A DNA stretch of 64,000 bases from Artemisia argyi (taxonomy: Eukaryota > Streptophyta > Magnoliopsida > Asterales > Asteraceae). The notes below the pieces were generated by a model. The model made no database searches. It was given only the letters and a program-made list of their open reading frames with translations, and was not told where the DNA came from. Both the position numbers and the translations under genes were made by a program. The DNA is taken from assembly GCA_030686995.1 (NCBI GenBank), contig CM060681.1:162589333-162653332 (forward strand), in the 5' to 3' direction. This document shows, in pieces, positions 36,885-49,299 of this stretch (positions are counted from its first letter, which is position 1; the number at the start of each line of letters is the position of its first letter).

Positions 36885-37367
36885 GGAGATTTCAAGGCAG
36901 ATGAGTACTGGGAAGAGATAAGTGGTGAGGATGTAAGAGTCTATGGTAAGAAAAGAGCTTGGAAGATTAGGAACCCAATGTTGCAGGTGTTACACAAGAT
37001 TTTGGTTCAGTCACTCTTTCATAATTCTTATTATGAGCATTATGTTTTAGATGATGACTTGTGGATTTTGCATGCTTTTGACAAGAAACATCGGTTGAGG
37101 CACCTTAATCTGATCCGGATCATTACACAACACCTTGGGAATGGAGCTGCAGCTGCAGGTGACACATACTTATATTGAGGTCACATCATCACCAGAATTG
37201 CCAAGAGTATGGAGTTGTTTAGTGATGAAGAGATGGAGTTGTTTGGAGAGCCTGTGATTACAAAGCCTGTAGGCATGAGGAGCTTTTGGAACTTAAGAGA
37301 TGAGCAGATTGGGAGGCTTAGGGAGTTGTCAGAGGTGTTGGAGGTTGAACCTCTAAATGAATGGTGA
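36885..37367 (+). pseudogene. Athila ORF1-type fragment
   Basis: One frame reads KKRAWKIRNPMLQVLHKIL, LIRIITQHLGNGAAAAGDTY and GHIITRIAKSMELFSDEEME, ending PLNEW at 37367. This resembles the Athila ORF1 domain (RNP...H.ILA...; ITRIA...G), found near the 5' end of Athila internal regions. A TGA at 37176-37178 falls where Trp is expected, so a G-to-A change probably broke it. There is a stop just upstream at 36882. It is a short remnant of about 160 codons. Confidence 0.65.
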
Positions 37368-39006
37368 AGGCCAGCAGTGATCACAGCCGAACTTGGCAGG
37401 AAAGTACTGCGGGTTTGTTTATGTGTTTATTTGGTTATGAACAGTGTGTGGTCAGGTTTCAGACAATGTTACAAATTTGGGTCTGTAATTTGGGTACCTC
37501 TATTGGTACCCCTAAACAATTTGACACACGCACCATAACCACCATTACCGTATCACAAGAACAAAACAATTATCATATATTATTAATATTAACTAAATCT
37601 ATGATGTGCAAAGGTGCACATAAACATTTTGTGATAACTTGTGTTACATAATATGTATATGTGTAGGGATAATAAATGGTCCAAAAAGATGGACAAGTAC
37701 AACGAAGAGATCTTTATGGCATATCAAAGCATACCCGGGAAGTAACGTTATCCTTTATTTTTCCTGTTAATACTTTGTTTTCAAATTTCAAGCATTAGGG
37801 ACAATGCTAAATTTAAGTAGGGGGGATTAACTGGAAAATAAAAGTTAGTGCCTGCATTAGTATGTAAAATTTTGAAATTTTGGTTAAACTGTTATTGTAA
37901 AACCGTCGTTCTTTCACTAAGAACGCCGATTTTTTGAATAAAAACTAACACACATTCATAATTTAGAAAATTACTATTATTTTAAAACTAAATTTTATAA
38001 AACATATCCAAAACGATCATAAAGCCATCTGAATCGGGATTGATAACATTATTTACACATTTTATACCTATTACCACTGAAAATGTGAGGATTTTGAGCT
38101 TATATCGGCATATAGCTTTTATGCTTAATTTCTTGTTTATGAGTGTGTCGATGATTTATTCGTTTCTAGAACTTGTGCATGAAATCATTATGAGACAGCA
38201 GTGAGATCACATTCGTATGATATAAGTATTTTTATGTGATAAGAGGCAAAAATTAGGATTTACACCAATATAAACCATCCGTTTACTAATCTAAAAATAA
38301 ACCCATTATAGCACTTACTTTTAGTGCTAAATCCCATTAGTTACACCCTTTGAGCTGAACTTTTTTGTTTCTTATAAACCACCAAAAAATAACAAAAATA
38401 TGTTATTTAGTTGGAAATCTAGAAGATGAAAGTACGTTCAAATAATGGTTTTATACCAATTTTAATGAAGATGCAGAGTGCATGCTTTATGTTTGTTATG
38501 ATAAGAAATAAGAAAAAAAAATATATATGAAAAGATATGAAAGAAAGGAAAAAAAGAAAAGAAGGAATAAAAGTGTTATTTGATAGATTTCCCGACTTAA
38601 GATTTTCTTTTTGCACCAATTCCAAATAAAGAATAGCATGTTTTATTCCTACCCTATAAACCTTAAGCCTAACGATATAACCCAAATAAAAGTCCTTTTT
38701 GATATTTATACTTGGTGCTTACACCACATCGATGCAGTTTTGTTTCTTGTACAAGCTTATGGTAAGCTTATGAATTATGACTGAGCTATAAGAGTGAATT
38801 TTGCAAAACAACATCAACTACAATTAATATGAGTGCTTGAGTGGATTCTAAAATGTACATATTCGTGAGGATCATGTCATATTATTTGAGCTCAACGATT
38901 GTCTTGCATATAGAAAAATAATATATGAAATTTATATGAGACTCAATTTTAAAACATTTTTTCTTTTATGCTTGAGGACAAGCAATAGTTTAAGCATAGG
39001 GGGATT
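37368..39006 (+). other. Decayed interior of an older Athila-like element
   Basis: No ORF. Two landmarks of Athila 3' ends are visible on the plus strand: GGGACAATGCTAAATTTAAG then TAGGGGGGA (37799-37828), and GCTTGAGGACAAGCAATAG then TTTAAGCATAGGGGG (38970-39003). The second is the purine tract right before the LTR. Confidence 0.6.
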
Positions 39007-40953
39007 TGATAAGTCTCATATTATACATGTTTATACCCTCGATATTATGTAAATTATATAGCTAATTACTCTTATTTATAGAACTTTTGGTACTTAATAT
39101 ATGAATAAACATGCAGGGCTAATGATCTAAGGAAAGACACGATATGATAGAGACGAGAAAATAATGACTCAAAAGTCTTAAGAGAAATAATACATGGTTT
39201 AGCAAAAGCACGCCGACCTTATGGAGAAAGAGCACTTAAGGGCGCCATTGGTCAACTATGTACTTACGAGTCAGCACTGAAGTACGCCGGTTTTATACTT
39301 AAAGAGCATTGGATACGTGAAGAGAAGCCCGCTGGTTTTGTGCTAATGTGCGGCGTACTTCCCTTGCCAGTTATACTTCTTCATTAATAAGATACATTAA
39401 TGATATGACCGATCACTTGCCTATCATTACTCACCAGGCATGTCCTAGGGCTACTCCTCCACCTATAAGTAGTGGCCGAACACGGAGTAAAAGAGGCATC
39501 TCACTTACCAATCATCATATACCAATCATAAGAAGTTTTAGGAGTGGTTTCCACCAAGACCACTTGCTAAGAGCTTGGAAGCAGCAGTACTTGGGAGTAG
39601 AAGTTGTGAACATGGTTCAACAATTGTAATCTCAGTATAATCTTTATTTCACTATGAGTATGATAATCGTTTATTCATGTGATACTAGTTACTTTACTTT
39701 GAATATGGAGTAGTCGACTTCTGTTTGTTTGAGGCATTATAGCCATATGATATGAACCTGAGTATGTAATATATGTTCTTGAATTTACAAATTATGTATT
39801 TGATATGTCCTTGTTCGGTTTACTATCTCTTTTTTGGATTGGTCATTGAAATTGTCAAAGTTCGAAAGATGCAATTGTGTTGGTTAAGTTATGAATCATC
39901 TGTCTATAACGAGTCATTGCTATACTTGTGAGAATTGGATAGTAGAACATTTGTTAGCCCGGATCATGACACGTTTAAGGACTAATCTCATGTCTAACGA
40001 CTTGATTAGAGGAAATACATTATTTATACTTCATACACAAACCACACTTTATGCACTTTATGTATTAAGGATTAAAGGCCGAAAGGATTCCTTCTTATGT
40101 CAAGTAGATATAATAGTTTTCATGATTACCCGTCATGTATTACTCTTATGCTTTGTCTGTGTACTCATTACATTACATTATCTTGTTTATCTCATGTTGC
40201 TTAGCCTTGACCAAACATATCTTTAATTGACTTGGTAAAACTTTCAAAAATCTTAAATTCAACAAAAACGATTTTAGTGATAAGTCATAATCATTGGAAT
40301 TTAATTTTGTTAACCAATACTGATATGAGAAACACTTTCCTCCCTTGGGACGACCTGGTCTTACCTAAACATTTACTATAAATGGGGGTTATACTTTACC
40401 CATGTGTTTTGTGTATTAAGGATTCGTTAGAACTAGTATTATAAATTTAAAGCTTTCGAAACACATCAGAGGAATTGGTCCAAAAGAATGAAGACTAGAA
40501 GACAACAATAGATAGATGACGTGGTAAGGGTTACGTGCAGAAGGTAAATACTCTTTTACCCAGAAGTCAGTACCAAGGACCATACGAGAGCTGCCTAACC
40601 CGGGTATTAGAGGATGTTGTTCCCCACGTAAACCGATGCCTAGCACCAAAGCTAGGCATAGCTCGGCTCACCACTTCCTTATGTTGTCGGGTACAGTAGT
40701 TGGGGTAGTATAGATACCCCAACCCCATTCAATGCTCAACCAACTCATTCACTATACATTTACTCTCACATTTATTACTTATCCTTCAAGCATTAGCCTA
40801 TACTTACTCTCATGCCGAAGTTAGTCTTGAGACAAACCCAGGGAGAGGCTAATGCGTTTCCTTCATCTGTGTTTGGTGCTTGATGGATGCCACTTTCCAA
40901 GTCTAGAGGAACCAACATGTCATCAATCCGATGATCAGTTATTTACCTTCACA
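39007..40953 (+). repeat. LTR of the older Athila-like element
   Basis: It begins TGATAAGTCTCATATTATAC right after the purine tract TAGGGGGATT and ends TTACCTTCACA just before a primer-site-like TTGGCGCC. The length is about 1947 bp, TG...CA. The segment GGGACGACCTGGTCTTACC near 40348 resembles the 3' part of Athila LTRs. Only one copy is in the window, so its ends rest on flanking signals. Confidence 0.6.
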
Positions 40954-40955
40954 AA

Positions 40956-40963
40956 TTGGCGCC
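40956..40963 (+). promoter_or_regulatory. Partial primer binding site
   Basis: TTGGCGCC follows the LTR end ACA after two bases. It matches the first eight bases of the Asp-tRNA-type site; the rest is not conserved. Confidence 0.5.
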
Positions 40964-42416
40964 ATTTGATATTTGAGTCGTCGAAGGCCACCAAATATAA
41001 TTTGTAAGGATGGAAAGATTCTGATACGAATCAAAATACCTAAGTATCATGATAAGTATGATATCCCGGATGTCTTTTTAAAAAGATATGAATTGAGAAA
41101 CGCGTTTGACAATTTTATGCTTAGTTGTCTCAGTTTTTGGTTTATGATTTATATTTAACTGGAAACTTAAAAGAAATGAAAGCAGAAATATAGCTAAGGG
41201 ATAACTACTAAATAAACTAAAATGATAATGGCAAATATGTATGATAATGAATATACTTGTTTGGTTATGGTTGATTTTTAGTGGCAACTAAGTTGTGGTT
41301 TGGGTTGGTTGATTTATATTTTGAGATAAGATTTTGTATCCATGGATTATTTTACATGCAAATTTAAGTTCATTGGTCAACAGTTCCATTTACCCAATAA
41401 ACTCGAGAAAAGAATGTAAAATTATCAAAACAACGATAATCCACAAAGAAAATATGAAACTTGTGTTTTGCAAAATTTGTTTAAGTTGATTTATCACTAA
41501 AAAGCTTTTGACAAAATAGAGAATAAAGTTCTAAAAAACATTTGTGGTACCACTTCCGGCTATTAGTTAATACAAGTTTTATACCTTTTTAATATAAAGT
41601 TTTCGGATTATCTATCATATCAAAAGCTCCACTCAAAATATAATCATCCCTCCCAAAACACTACTTAGTTACTACATCAAACCAACCAATCCCCTAACAA
41701 GTATATATAAAAATCTACTCTAATATACTAAATAAAGCTAAAAACATGGCATAATTAGTTAAACTAAGCAAGGCATATAACAAAAATAAAGAGATTTTGT
41801 TGAACAAGGATAAGAGAGCACCGAGGTTGGATTAAGAATGACGACGCTAAGATTCTTAAACTAAAAACCACATCCAAGCTCAATAATTAACCCAAATATT
41901 CCATGTACATATTAATCTCCTTAATATCTCCTCAATCTTCGCATAAACTCCAAAACCTTGAAACTTTATGTGAATTTTAGGTGAGTTATGGAAGATATTT
42001 TGAAACCTTTTATAAAATAAGTCATCAAAAAGCTATAGAGAAGCTAATTAAAACTTTTATAAGATTTAGCAAAAAGATTTACTTTATAAAGATTTAAAAT
42101 TGATTATTGAGAACAATTTTGAAAACTAATTTAACACTAATAAGAAATTTAAAAGAAAGGTTAAGTAACCATTGTAATATTTTGTAAATAAACACTTTTT
42201 GTTTTTAAGATTTTCGGAATAAAAGAAAGGATCATAAAAAACTTAAATTTATTAAAAACTAACGGAGTTCGAGTCTTGAAAGATACAAAAGCTAGAAAAT
42301 TAAAATCTCGTACTGAAAATTTAAACATTGCAATTAAATCTAAAAGTTGCAGTAAGTAATAAAAAAGAGAGAAAAATCCATAAATACCCAAAATTTACCT
42401 CACTTCCCAAAATGGT
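40964..42416. other. Gene-free AT-rich stretch
   Basis: A 61-codon frame at 40973-41158 begins in the post-primer region (KIPKYHDKYDIPDVFLKRYE) but has no recognised domain. Nothing else is recognised. Confidence 0.4.
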
Positions 42417-43042
42417 CACGTGTGACTACTCGACTGCGCGATCCCAGCCATATGTCGACACTTGTCCCTTGTAAGTACCCGCCACTATTGAACACAAACC
42501 ATACCTCCACGATAAAAACTCTTGTACTTTTCAGCATTTGTTAAATATATTTGTTTAATGTCGAACATGGACATCGAGGAAGAAAAAAAGGGTTGTTGGA
42601 CAGTCGAGGGTGTCTTTTGCGACAAGCTTCAAGTCATAAATGAAAGGAAGAAAAGGCTTTGTTGGGCAGCTTGTTAAATATATTACTATATTAGGTAGGA
42701 TTTTGACAGTTTGTTGGACACGGTGTAAACATATTAGGTAAGCTTGGACAGTTTGTTAAAAGTATGTTAGATCTTTTTCGACGAGCTCTAAGCACATTTT
42801 CATGTACAAGTTTTAATGCAAAAAACATTGGTACATGTTTTAAAGCAAAAAGCACTTGTATCAAAACATAAGTTACAAGTGAAGTAGAAAATACAAGTAA
42901 TAAAGCATAACTGTGTATTTGTAATTTTGTAATAAAACAAAAGTATATATAAAAAACCCACCTAACACTAGTACTTTACTAATATATAATGGGACATGTG
43001 TCAATAAAGGGGTGAAATCGCGCAGTCGAGCAGTCGCACGTG
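42417..43042. mobile_element. 626-bp inverted-repeat element
   Basis: CACGTGTGACTACTCGACTG then CGCGATC at the left is inverted at the right as GAAATCGCGCAGTCGAGCAG then TCGCACGTG. Further pairing (ACACTTGTCCC with GGGACATGTGTC) extends the arms to about 60 bp. No target duplication was identified, so class and ends are uncertain. Confidence 0.6.
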
Positions 43043-43584
43043 CCTGTTAGTGATTTTTTTTAACAAAGTCATGAACCATAGGTCAAAAGTTAAGTATTTC
43101 TCGAACTTTCTCTAGAAACTAAAAAGTAATGATAGTTCCCTCTGGATGATGCTCCTGCTTCATATATACCCTCAGATGAAAGATTGGAGAAATGCAGGTT
43201 TGACCGTTGGATACGTCGAGGGCCCACATGACATTTTGAATTATTAGAGGCCTAGGTGTGATAACGCCAAGCTCGGTGTTATGTTGAGTTGGCTTTGGCA
43301 TTCCCGGCGTTACCACACAGGACAACCCCATCAAACGAACGGCTTTGGCTCCCAAGTCTACACACTAACACACTTTGAAACCGATAGGTTTGGATAATAT
43401 TTGTGTCGTATTTGTGTTTGGTGTATGCATTTGGTGTGTGATGGTTGGTTGTGTGTGAAGTGTGTTTGTTTTAGTGTGTGTGCAGGGTGTCGGAAGATGA
43501 AGTTTAATCTATATTTTTATTTTTATTTTATTTTTTAAATAAAATTTAATAAATGTGTGTTGATACAAAAGGGTATGAGGTATT
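43043..43584. other. Gene-free stretch
   Basis: GT/TTGG-rich in its second half. No ORF or element end recognised. Confidence 0.4.
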
Positions 43585-43594
43585 CATTTTAATC

Positions 43595-45828
43595 GATAAA
43601 TTGCAAGTTATGTCCCTAATGTTTCTAGAAAACTCAAGGAATATTCTGAGATGAAATTTGTTGCAAAACAGCCAATAATGTTTACGTTTTTTTAGCAAAA
43701 CATCACCGAGAGGTACTTTTTGCAAACGAGCGGTAGTTCTCTCGTTAAGTGACCCCACCCTTGACGGTATTCTCATTATTTCACTGGCTAAATTTCAATG
43801 GATAAATTTGCAAATAAAAACTTAACTTCTAAAACAATATTCATCATCTTCCCTCTTTAATTTATTGAATTTATATTTAATTTTAAACAATTATCAAGAA
43901 CATCAAGATGAAACTTAGATTTTCCCGATTTTTAACACCCAAAAAACATCAATGCGAGATGATGTTTCATTAGAAGATATCCAAAAAAAAAAAAAAAATC
44001 AGTCGCCGGAAAAAAAACGAGCTTGCCGAAAAAGAAGACTTCACTTAATTACACACCAATAACATCACACTCTTTAATCCCATCAATATGCATGATATAT
44101 TTAAGCATCAAAATTATATCAACACTAGTCTGATGTAATCTCTTTCCACAGGGATATCCTCATATTTGGGACGATAAATGTTGCATGTTAGCCGTTTGGG
44201 GAGCCATGGATTATCCTCATAATATCCTACTATATTCTTACATGACATAGAGATATGCGTTTCTCATGTTAGCGTTTGGGGTGCCACTTCTTTTTACTAA
44301 ATCGCTACATGATGATCACACATATATTGTTATAAGAGTACTAAATATAACTTTGTGTCGACAAATTATATGGTATTTAATAAAGACAGTCATGTTATCT
44401 TGTAAAACTGGAGTAGATGTTATGTTTTATATAAGTCTACGACGACTTATATGAAAGCTCCAACATGCTCTTGAAGTTTAATAGCCATGGTTGAAGGGAT
44501 GACTTTTTCATGAACTTCTAATGACATGCATACATGGCCTGATAGAGATATCGTTCCAAATAATACGATTAATACAATTAATTGCACATCATGGCGGGAC
44601 ACGAAAGAGGCGCTCGTTAATTCTAAATTTTGGATATCTAAACTAAGATAATGACATATATGAACGAATGATTCATGGGGTTGCATTTTTTTGTGCTTTT
44701 ATATGCAAATTTAGAGGATTTTGAAGTTATAACCTTGAGTATGTTATAGATATACAAGCGTGACATAGATTAAGTAATGAAGAAAATTAAGAAACAAGAT
44801 TTACCATTAATTCAAGATAAGAGGCACGAAGAGACGATTTAGTGTTGGCACCTTGTTATATGTAAATATGTGAACCCTTATTTTTTTTAAAACATACTAT
44901 AAAACACGGGGCGACATTTGGAGCAACTCTATGATTATCTGTGAGTAAAGTCTTTTTGTAAAGGGAGGTGATTTGCACACCAAAGTTTTTGATTATTTCA
45001 TCATTTTGTACAATATTATAATGCACAGAGAGTACACAGTACAACTCTTTAATACACAAAATGTAATAAAATAATCAAAAACTTTGATGTACAAATCACT
45101 TTTTTTTTTTTTTGTAAAAGGCATGTGAAGAGTGCACATGCCTTGATGCACATGCCCTTCTAGCCACGTATAAGGCTGGCTAGTGCATTAAACCTTACCT
45201 ATGAAAAACGTTTTTAATAAGTAATTTACTGGCTATGTTGAACAGTTGAAGTAAGAAATCGTGTGTCCTATCTATATTCACCAAAGTGGAACAACTCTTT
45301 CTTCAAAAAGTTTTTATGAAAATTTGGAATTTGTAAATTTTTCACAAGTTATTGCAACATTTATTTTCCGTCAGACTAGTGTTGATATAATTTTGATGCT
45401 TGAATATATCATGATGGGATTAAAGAGTGTAATGTTATTGGTGAGTAGTTAAGTGAAGTCTTTTCTCCTCCGAGCTCCTTTTTTTCGTCGACTTGTGTTC
45501 GGGTTTTGTTTGTTTTTTATTGATATCTTCCAATGAAACGTCATCTTACATTGGTGTTTTTGGGTGTTAAAAATCTGGAAAATCTGGGTTTCATTTTGTT
45601 GTTTTTGATAATTGTTCAAAATTAAATATAAATTTAATAAAAAATTAAAGAGAGAAGATGATGACTAGTGTTTCGGAAGTTAAGTTTTCATTTGCAAATT
45701 TAGCCATTGAAATTTAAGCCAGTAAAATAACAAGAATACCCTCAGTGTTGGGGCCACTTAAAGAGAGAACTAAGGCTCGTTAAGGACATAATTTGAGATA
45801 CGTTAGGGACATCATTTACAGTTTACCC
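43595..45828. mobile_element. Mutator-like element with long terminal inverted repeats
   Basis: 43595-about 44150 is inverted at about 45330-45828. Paired blocks include TAAATTTCAATGG with CCATTGAAATTTA, GACTTCACTTAA with TTAAGTGAAGTC, and GATATATTTAAGCATC with GATGCTTGAATATATC. The 10-bp duplication CATTTTAATC flanks it (43585-43594, 45829-45838). Long arms plus this duplication fit a Mutator-like element. The 1.2-kb core has no transposase ORF. The arms are clearly diverged, so it is old. Confidence 0.8.
44966..45104. mobile_element. Foldback MITE nested in the Mutator-like element
   Basis: GTGATTTGCACACCAAAGTT then TTTGATTATTT pairs with AAATAATCAAAAACTTTGAT then GTACAAATCAC. Length about 139 bp. 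A T tract follows it. Confidence 0.65.
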
Positions 45829-45838
45829 CATTTTAATC

Positions 45839-46728
45839 ACCTCTAGTGGCCTGTTAGAGGAATATAACAAGTTTAATTTTTATTCTATTTTTATTTTTAG
45901 TTTTGTAACCTTTTCTTAAATATTATTAGTATTTGTATTTAATAAGTGAGAAATTGATTTGTTTGAAAAGATAGTAAAAATAGTGGGTTTTAAAAAGTTG
46001 GTGTTATAAGTAAGGAGGTATTTTGATGTATTGAACTATTGATATTAAAATTGGAAATGATGAAGTGACAATAAAACAACATATTTTTTAATGTTAACGG
46101 TGTTATGACACCTGGTGATTATTGAAAACTTAAACGGTGCTAAGACTGATGCTAGTGACCAGTGACCACTTTTTCACCGAAGCAACTCAGCTAACTCAGC
46201 GTCAACTCAGCTTTTTCTCTCCACAACTCCACCTCAATCATAACAAGCTAATGGTGACAACAAAAGTAAACGGTAACAAAAGTTGGAGTTGCTTTGTTAA
46301 ATATTTCGGTCTTTCAATCAACTGAAATATTGAAATGGTCATCAAGCAACGCGTCACTTTGTGGTGGGCTAATGAAGCAACGCATTACGTTTATGGGGTT
46401 GTGGTCGGGACAACGCCCATTAGCATTAGTCATGGAGCCAAAGGCTAGGACGTGTCCTTCAGTCAACCTTCACATTTTTCGGTCAAAAAAGATGGCAAAC
46501 ACAAAATTGGAGCAGCGTGTTATTCTCTTTAGCGGGCTTTGCTAATCTTCTTTCTTGGGCTAAAGACTAAACTAGCTATTGTTATTTTAGTCATTGTTTG
46601 GGGCTTCTTATAGGCTATAATTTGTTTGCTCGAGACTCGGCTTTTTAAGTCCGAATATTTATTAAACTTGGACTCATTTCTTGATTTGTCCTCAGCTTGC
46701 ACTAAATCTTCAAATTAAACTCGACAAT
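45839..46728. other. Gene-free stretch before the Helitron
   Basis: Several short frames, none with a recognised domain. Confidence 0.35.
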
Positions 46729-46754
46729 TCTTTAATAACAAGGAATTTAGCGCC

Positions 46755-46769
46755 CGCCGCGTTGCGGCG
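46755..46769. repeat. Left subterminal GC palindrome
   Basis: CGCCGC-GTT-GCGGCG, six paired bases around a three-base loop. It is a near inverted copy of the right-end hairpin. Confidence 0.8.
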
Positions 46770-47418
46770 AGGCTTTTTTTGCGTGTTTTTTAGGTCAATT
46801 TTCGCATCGTCTTGTGATCTGTCAGCGTATGCTGTTAATGTTGTAGGAATATTATTTATGTAGGTATGTTGTAGCGGTTTTTCCCGTTTGTGTGCGTAGG
46901 GTGATCGGGTTGTTTTGAATACATCGTTTTGGATTTACAAAGATGGCACATGATAATATGATACGTAAAACAAAACATAGTTCTAAATATGTAAACTGCC
47001 TGAGACAGACATACGCATATGTATTACTCCATATGCAATAAAATGAGCATTTCTATACAAACAATCAAAAATTAAGTCATTAAGAACAGTAAAACAAATA
47101 TCAGGTAATGCAATCAGTGACTACTCTTAAAACGAATCTAGTACCTACAAAGAAAAAGGATGTAGCCGAATAATGAATAGGAACAATGCTTTCAGTTTGA
47201 ATTCTGAATTAGTTGTGGGTCTGCTCATGTTTACTCTTACCAATGAGCTATGGATAAAGATGAATGACTATCTAATAATCCAATATCAACACAGATGTGA
47301 TCTAACCTTCTAGCAGTCTCATTACATTTCTTGATGTTGTTCCCAGGTCAATAAAGAACCTTCAATCCTGTAAAGATGATCGGGAGATTTGTACGCCAAG
47401 ATCATTTCTTCTTGCTCA

Positions 47419-47703
47419 TTATAATAGCCCTTGAGTTTTACAATGAGGCAACCTGCCCTGGCACTTGGAAAGCAAGTTGATCTCAAAACTGGGAATCCCT
47501 GAATCCAAAACAATGTATACTGTATGCATAATGAATCTTTAAAGGATAAATAAACCAAATTCTTTTTCTTTACTATTATATATGAAAATGCAATCATATC
47601 TACAAACCAAGTTTACAATATTAACGTTCCACTTTACGCGAACCCGAAGAGCTCGAACATGTAGTATTCCTGTGGGCGTTGGGATCAAGAATCCTCTGTG
47701 TGT

Positions 47704-47734
<31 letters not shown>

Positions 47735-48276
47735 GGGGGGGGACACCTATTTAATAACGGCACATGTACAGCATAGAACATTCGGAATAATATCGCACTT
47801 GTTAGGAAAATGCAGCCGCAAGATGTAGACGTATAATGTAATTTAGATTAGTTAATGTACAGCTTATTTTTTGCAAGTAATAAGTCATTCTACAACTGAC
47901 CTTCGGAGGGTAGTTTCGCGACATGTGTATCTGAAGACGACATTGAACAATCTTGCTTTTCTACGTCGACAATGTTTGCTGCAATGAAAAGTCGTTAGGC
48001 AAACCTATCTTGCATGAGCACCAACAGCAAGCAGACACACGACTGTAAACGTCATTCTGCATAGTATTTAAAGCATGATGTAAAAAGTAATTGCTCTTAC
48101 ACAAACCTTGTCTGTCAAAACATTGCTGCTTTCTGATAGCCGTTTCGTCAGTGGGTACACATGTATCCAATAAACTATCTACAGAAAGCATGTAATGTCT
48201 GTTTCTAGTATCGCCATCCATTCGTTCGAAATACCACAACCACTGGTACAATCTTCCGCCATGATACAATTTGCAA
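47419..48276 (-). CDS. Three-exon reading frame of unknown function inside the Helitron
   Basis: Blocks at 48107-48276, 47901-47978 and 47419-47498 have canonical borders (CTTGCAG/T, CAAG/GTTTGTG, TTGCAG/CA, CGAAG/GTCAG, ATTCAG/GG), and the phase carries through to a TAA at 47419-47421. Exon one reads CKLYHGGRLYQWLWYFERMD, exon two ANIVDVEKQDCSMSSSDTHV, exon three GIPSFEINLLSKCQGRLPHC. No family is recognised. The last exon is also open in another frame down to 47322 (ending WEQHQEM), so the true C-terminus is unsure. A 5' exon must lie upstream, since no ATG starts exon one; open blocks near 49.5-49.85 kb on the same strand may belong to it. It runs opposite to the transposase remnant. Confidence 0.45.
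47697..47742. repeat. (GT)n followed by a G homopolymer
   Basis: GT repeats to 47717, then about 25 consecutive G. Frames across it are artefacts. Confidence 0.97.
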
Positions 48277-49252
48277 CTGCAAGACACAAAAAGGTGTAAT
48301 AGTAAAGCGTGTATGATCATTAAGATTATGATACAAATTTTCGATACACAATCCCCTAAATCTAGATTAACTAATTAGAAATCCCAAACAGCCCATGACC
48401 CGATTCACTTTCAACGTTAACATCTACCATTGACCACTTCTTTGTTTTTTAAAAAGCACATTAAAAAACACTTTGTGTTTAATAGTATTTGTTAAACAGA
48501 ATGTCACAAATAATTGATGTACGAGTTTTGCAAGAAAGCTTATCTTTGTATGTTCAATTTTTTCTACTGAATCATTAGATAAGCATAACTCTTTTTCGTT
48601 TATCATCACCATCTTTTTTGCTTATACGTAGACGTAATTCCCACAATATTTTCTTTAAACTGTCCATTATCACGTGGCATAAACCTCGGACACATTGCAT
48701 AGTCATAAATCAACCTAAAAACCTCGGTATTCTTACCCCTAGCAGAAGCAGACAGCCAGTCACACCATGTTCCCCTTCACCAAAAAACCAAAAGGGCGTC
48801 TTTATGCAACAACTCATGAACAAACATGCGCCTGTGTACAGAAGCCAACATATAAGCAGTTCTATGAAGCAACCGGAAACACAACACATGAAATAAGTTT
48901 AGTTTGAAGCTACTAATTATTCATTAGGATCTATTTGTAAGTTTCACCTTATGCTCTTAGATAAGTGATAACAGTAAGCTTAAGCTGATGAGCTCCTAAG
49001 CTCTAGATAGTGAGGTTATTGGCTTTCCCATAATTAAATAAGCCCAACAGTTTTTTTCAATCGCAAATACCAAAAAACCAAGCTTATCAAACTGAAGGTT
49101 ATCGCTTATTTAAGAGCATAAGCTCATATCCCCAGAAAAATGAGCTCATGAGCTTTCCAAATTAACTAAAAGTGTTTATGTTTACACATATGCTTTTCCA
49201 AACATCTTCTTTCACTTGCAAATAGATCCTAACCACTAAAAAACTGCACCAT

Positions 49253-49299
<47 letters not shown>

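Noticed and set aside
46755..46769. Rho-independent-type terminator from the GC palindrome
   Set aside because: The setting is plant nuclear DNA and the palindrome has a partner at 54107, which fits transposon ends better.
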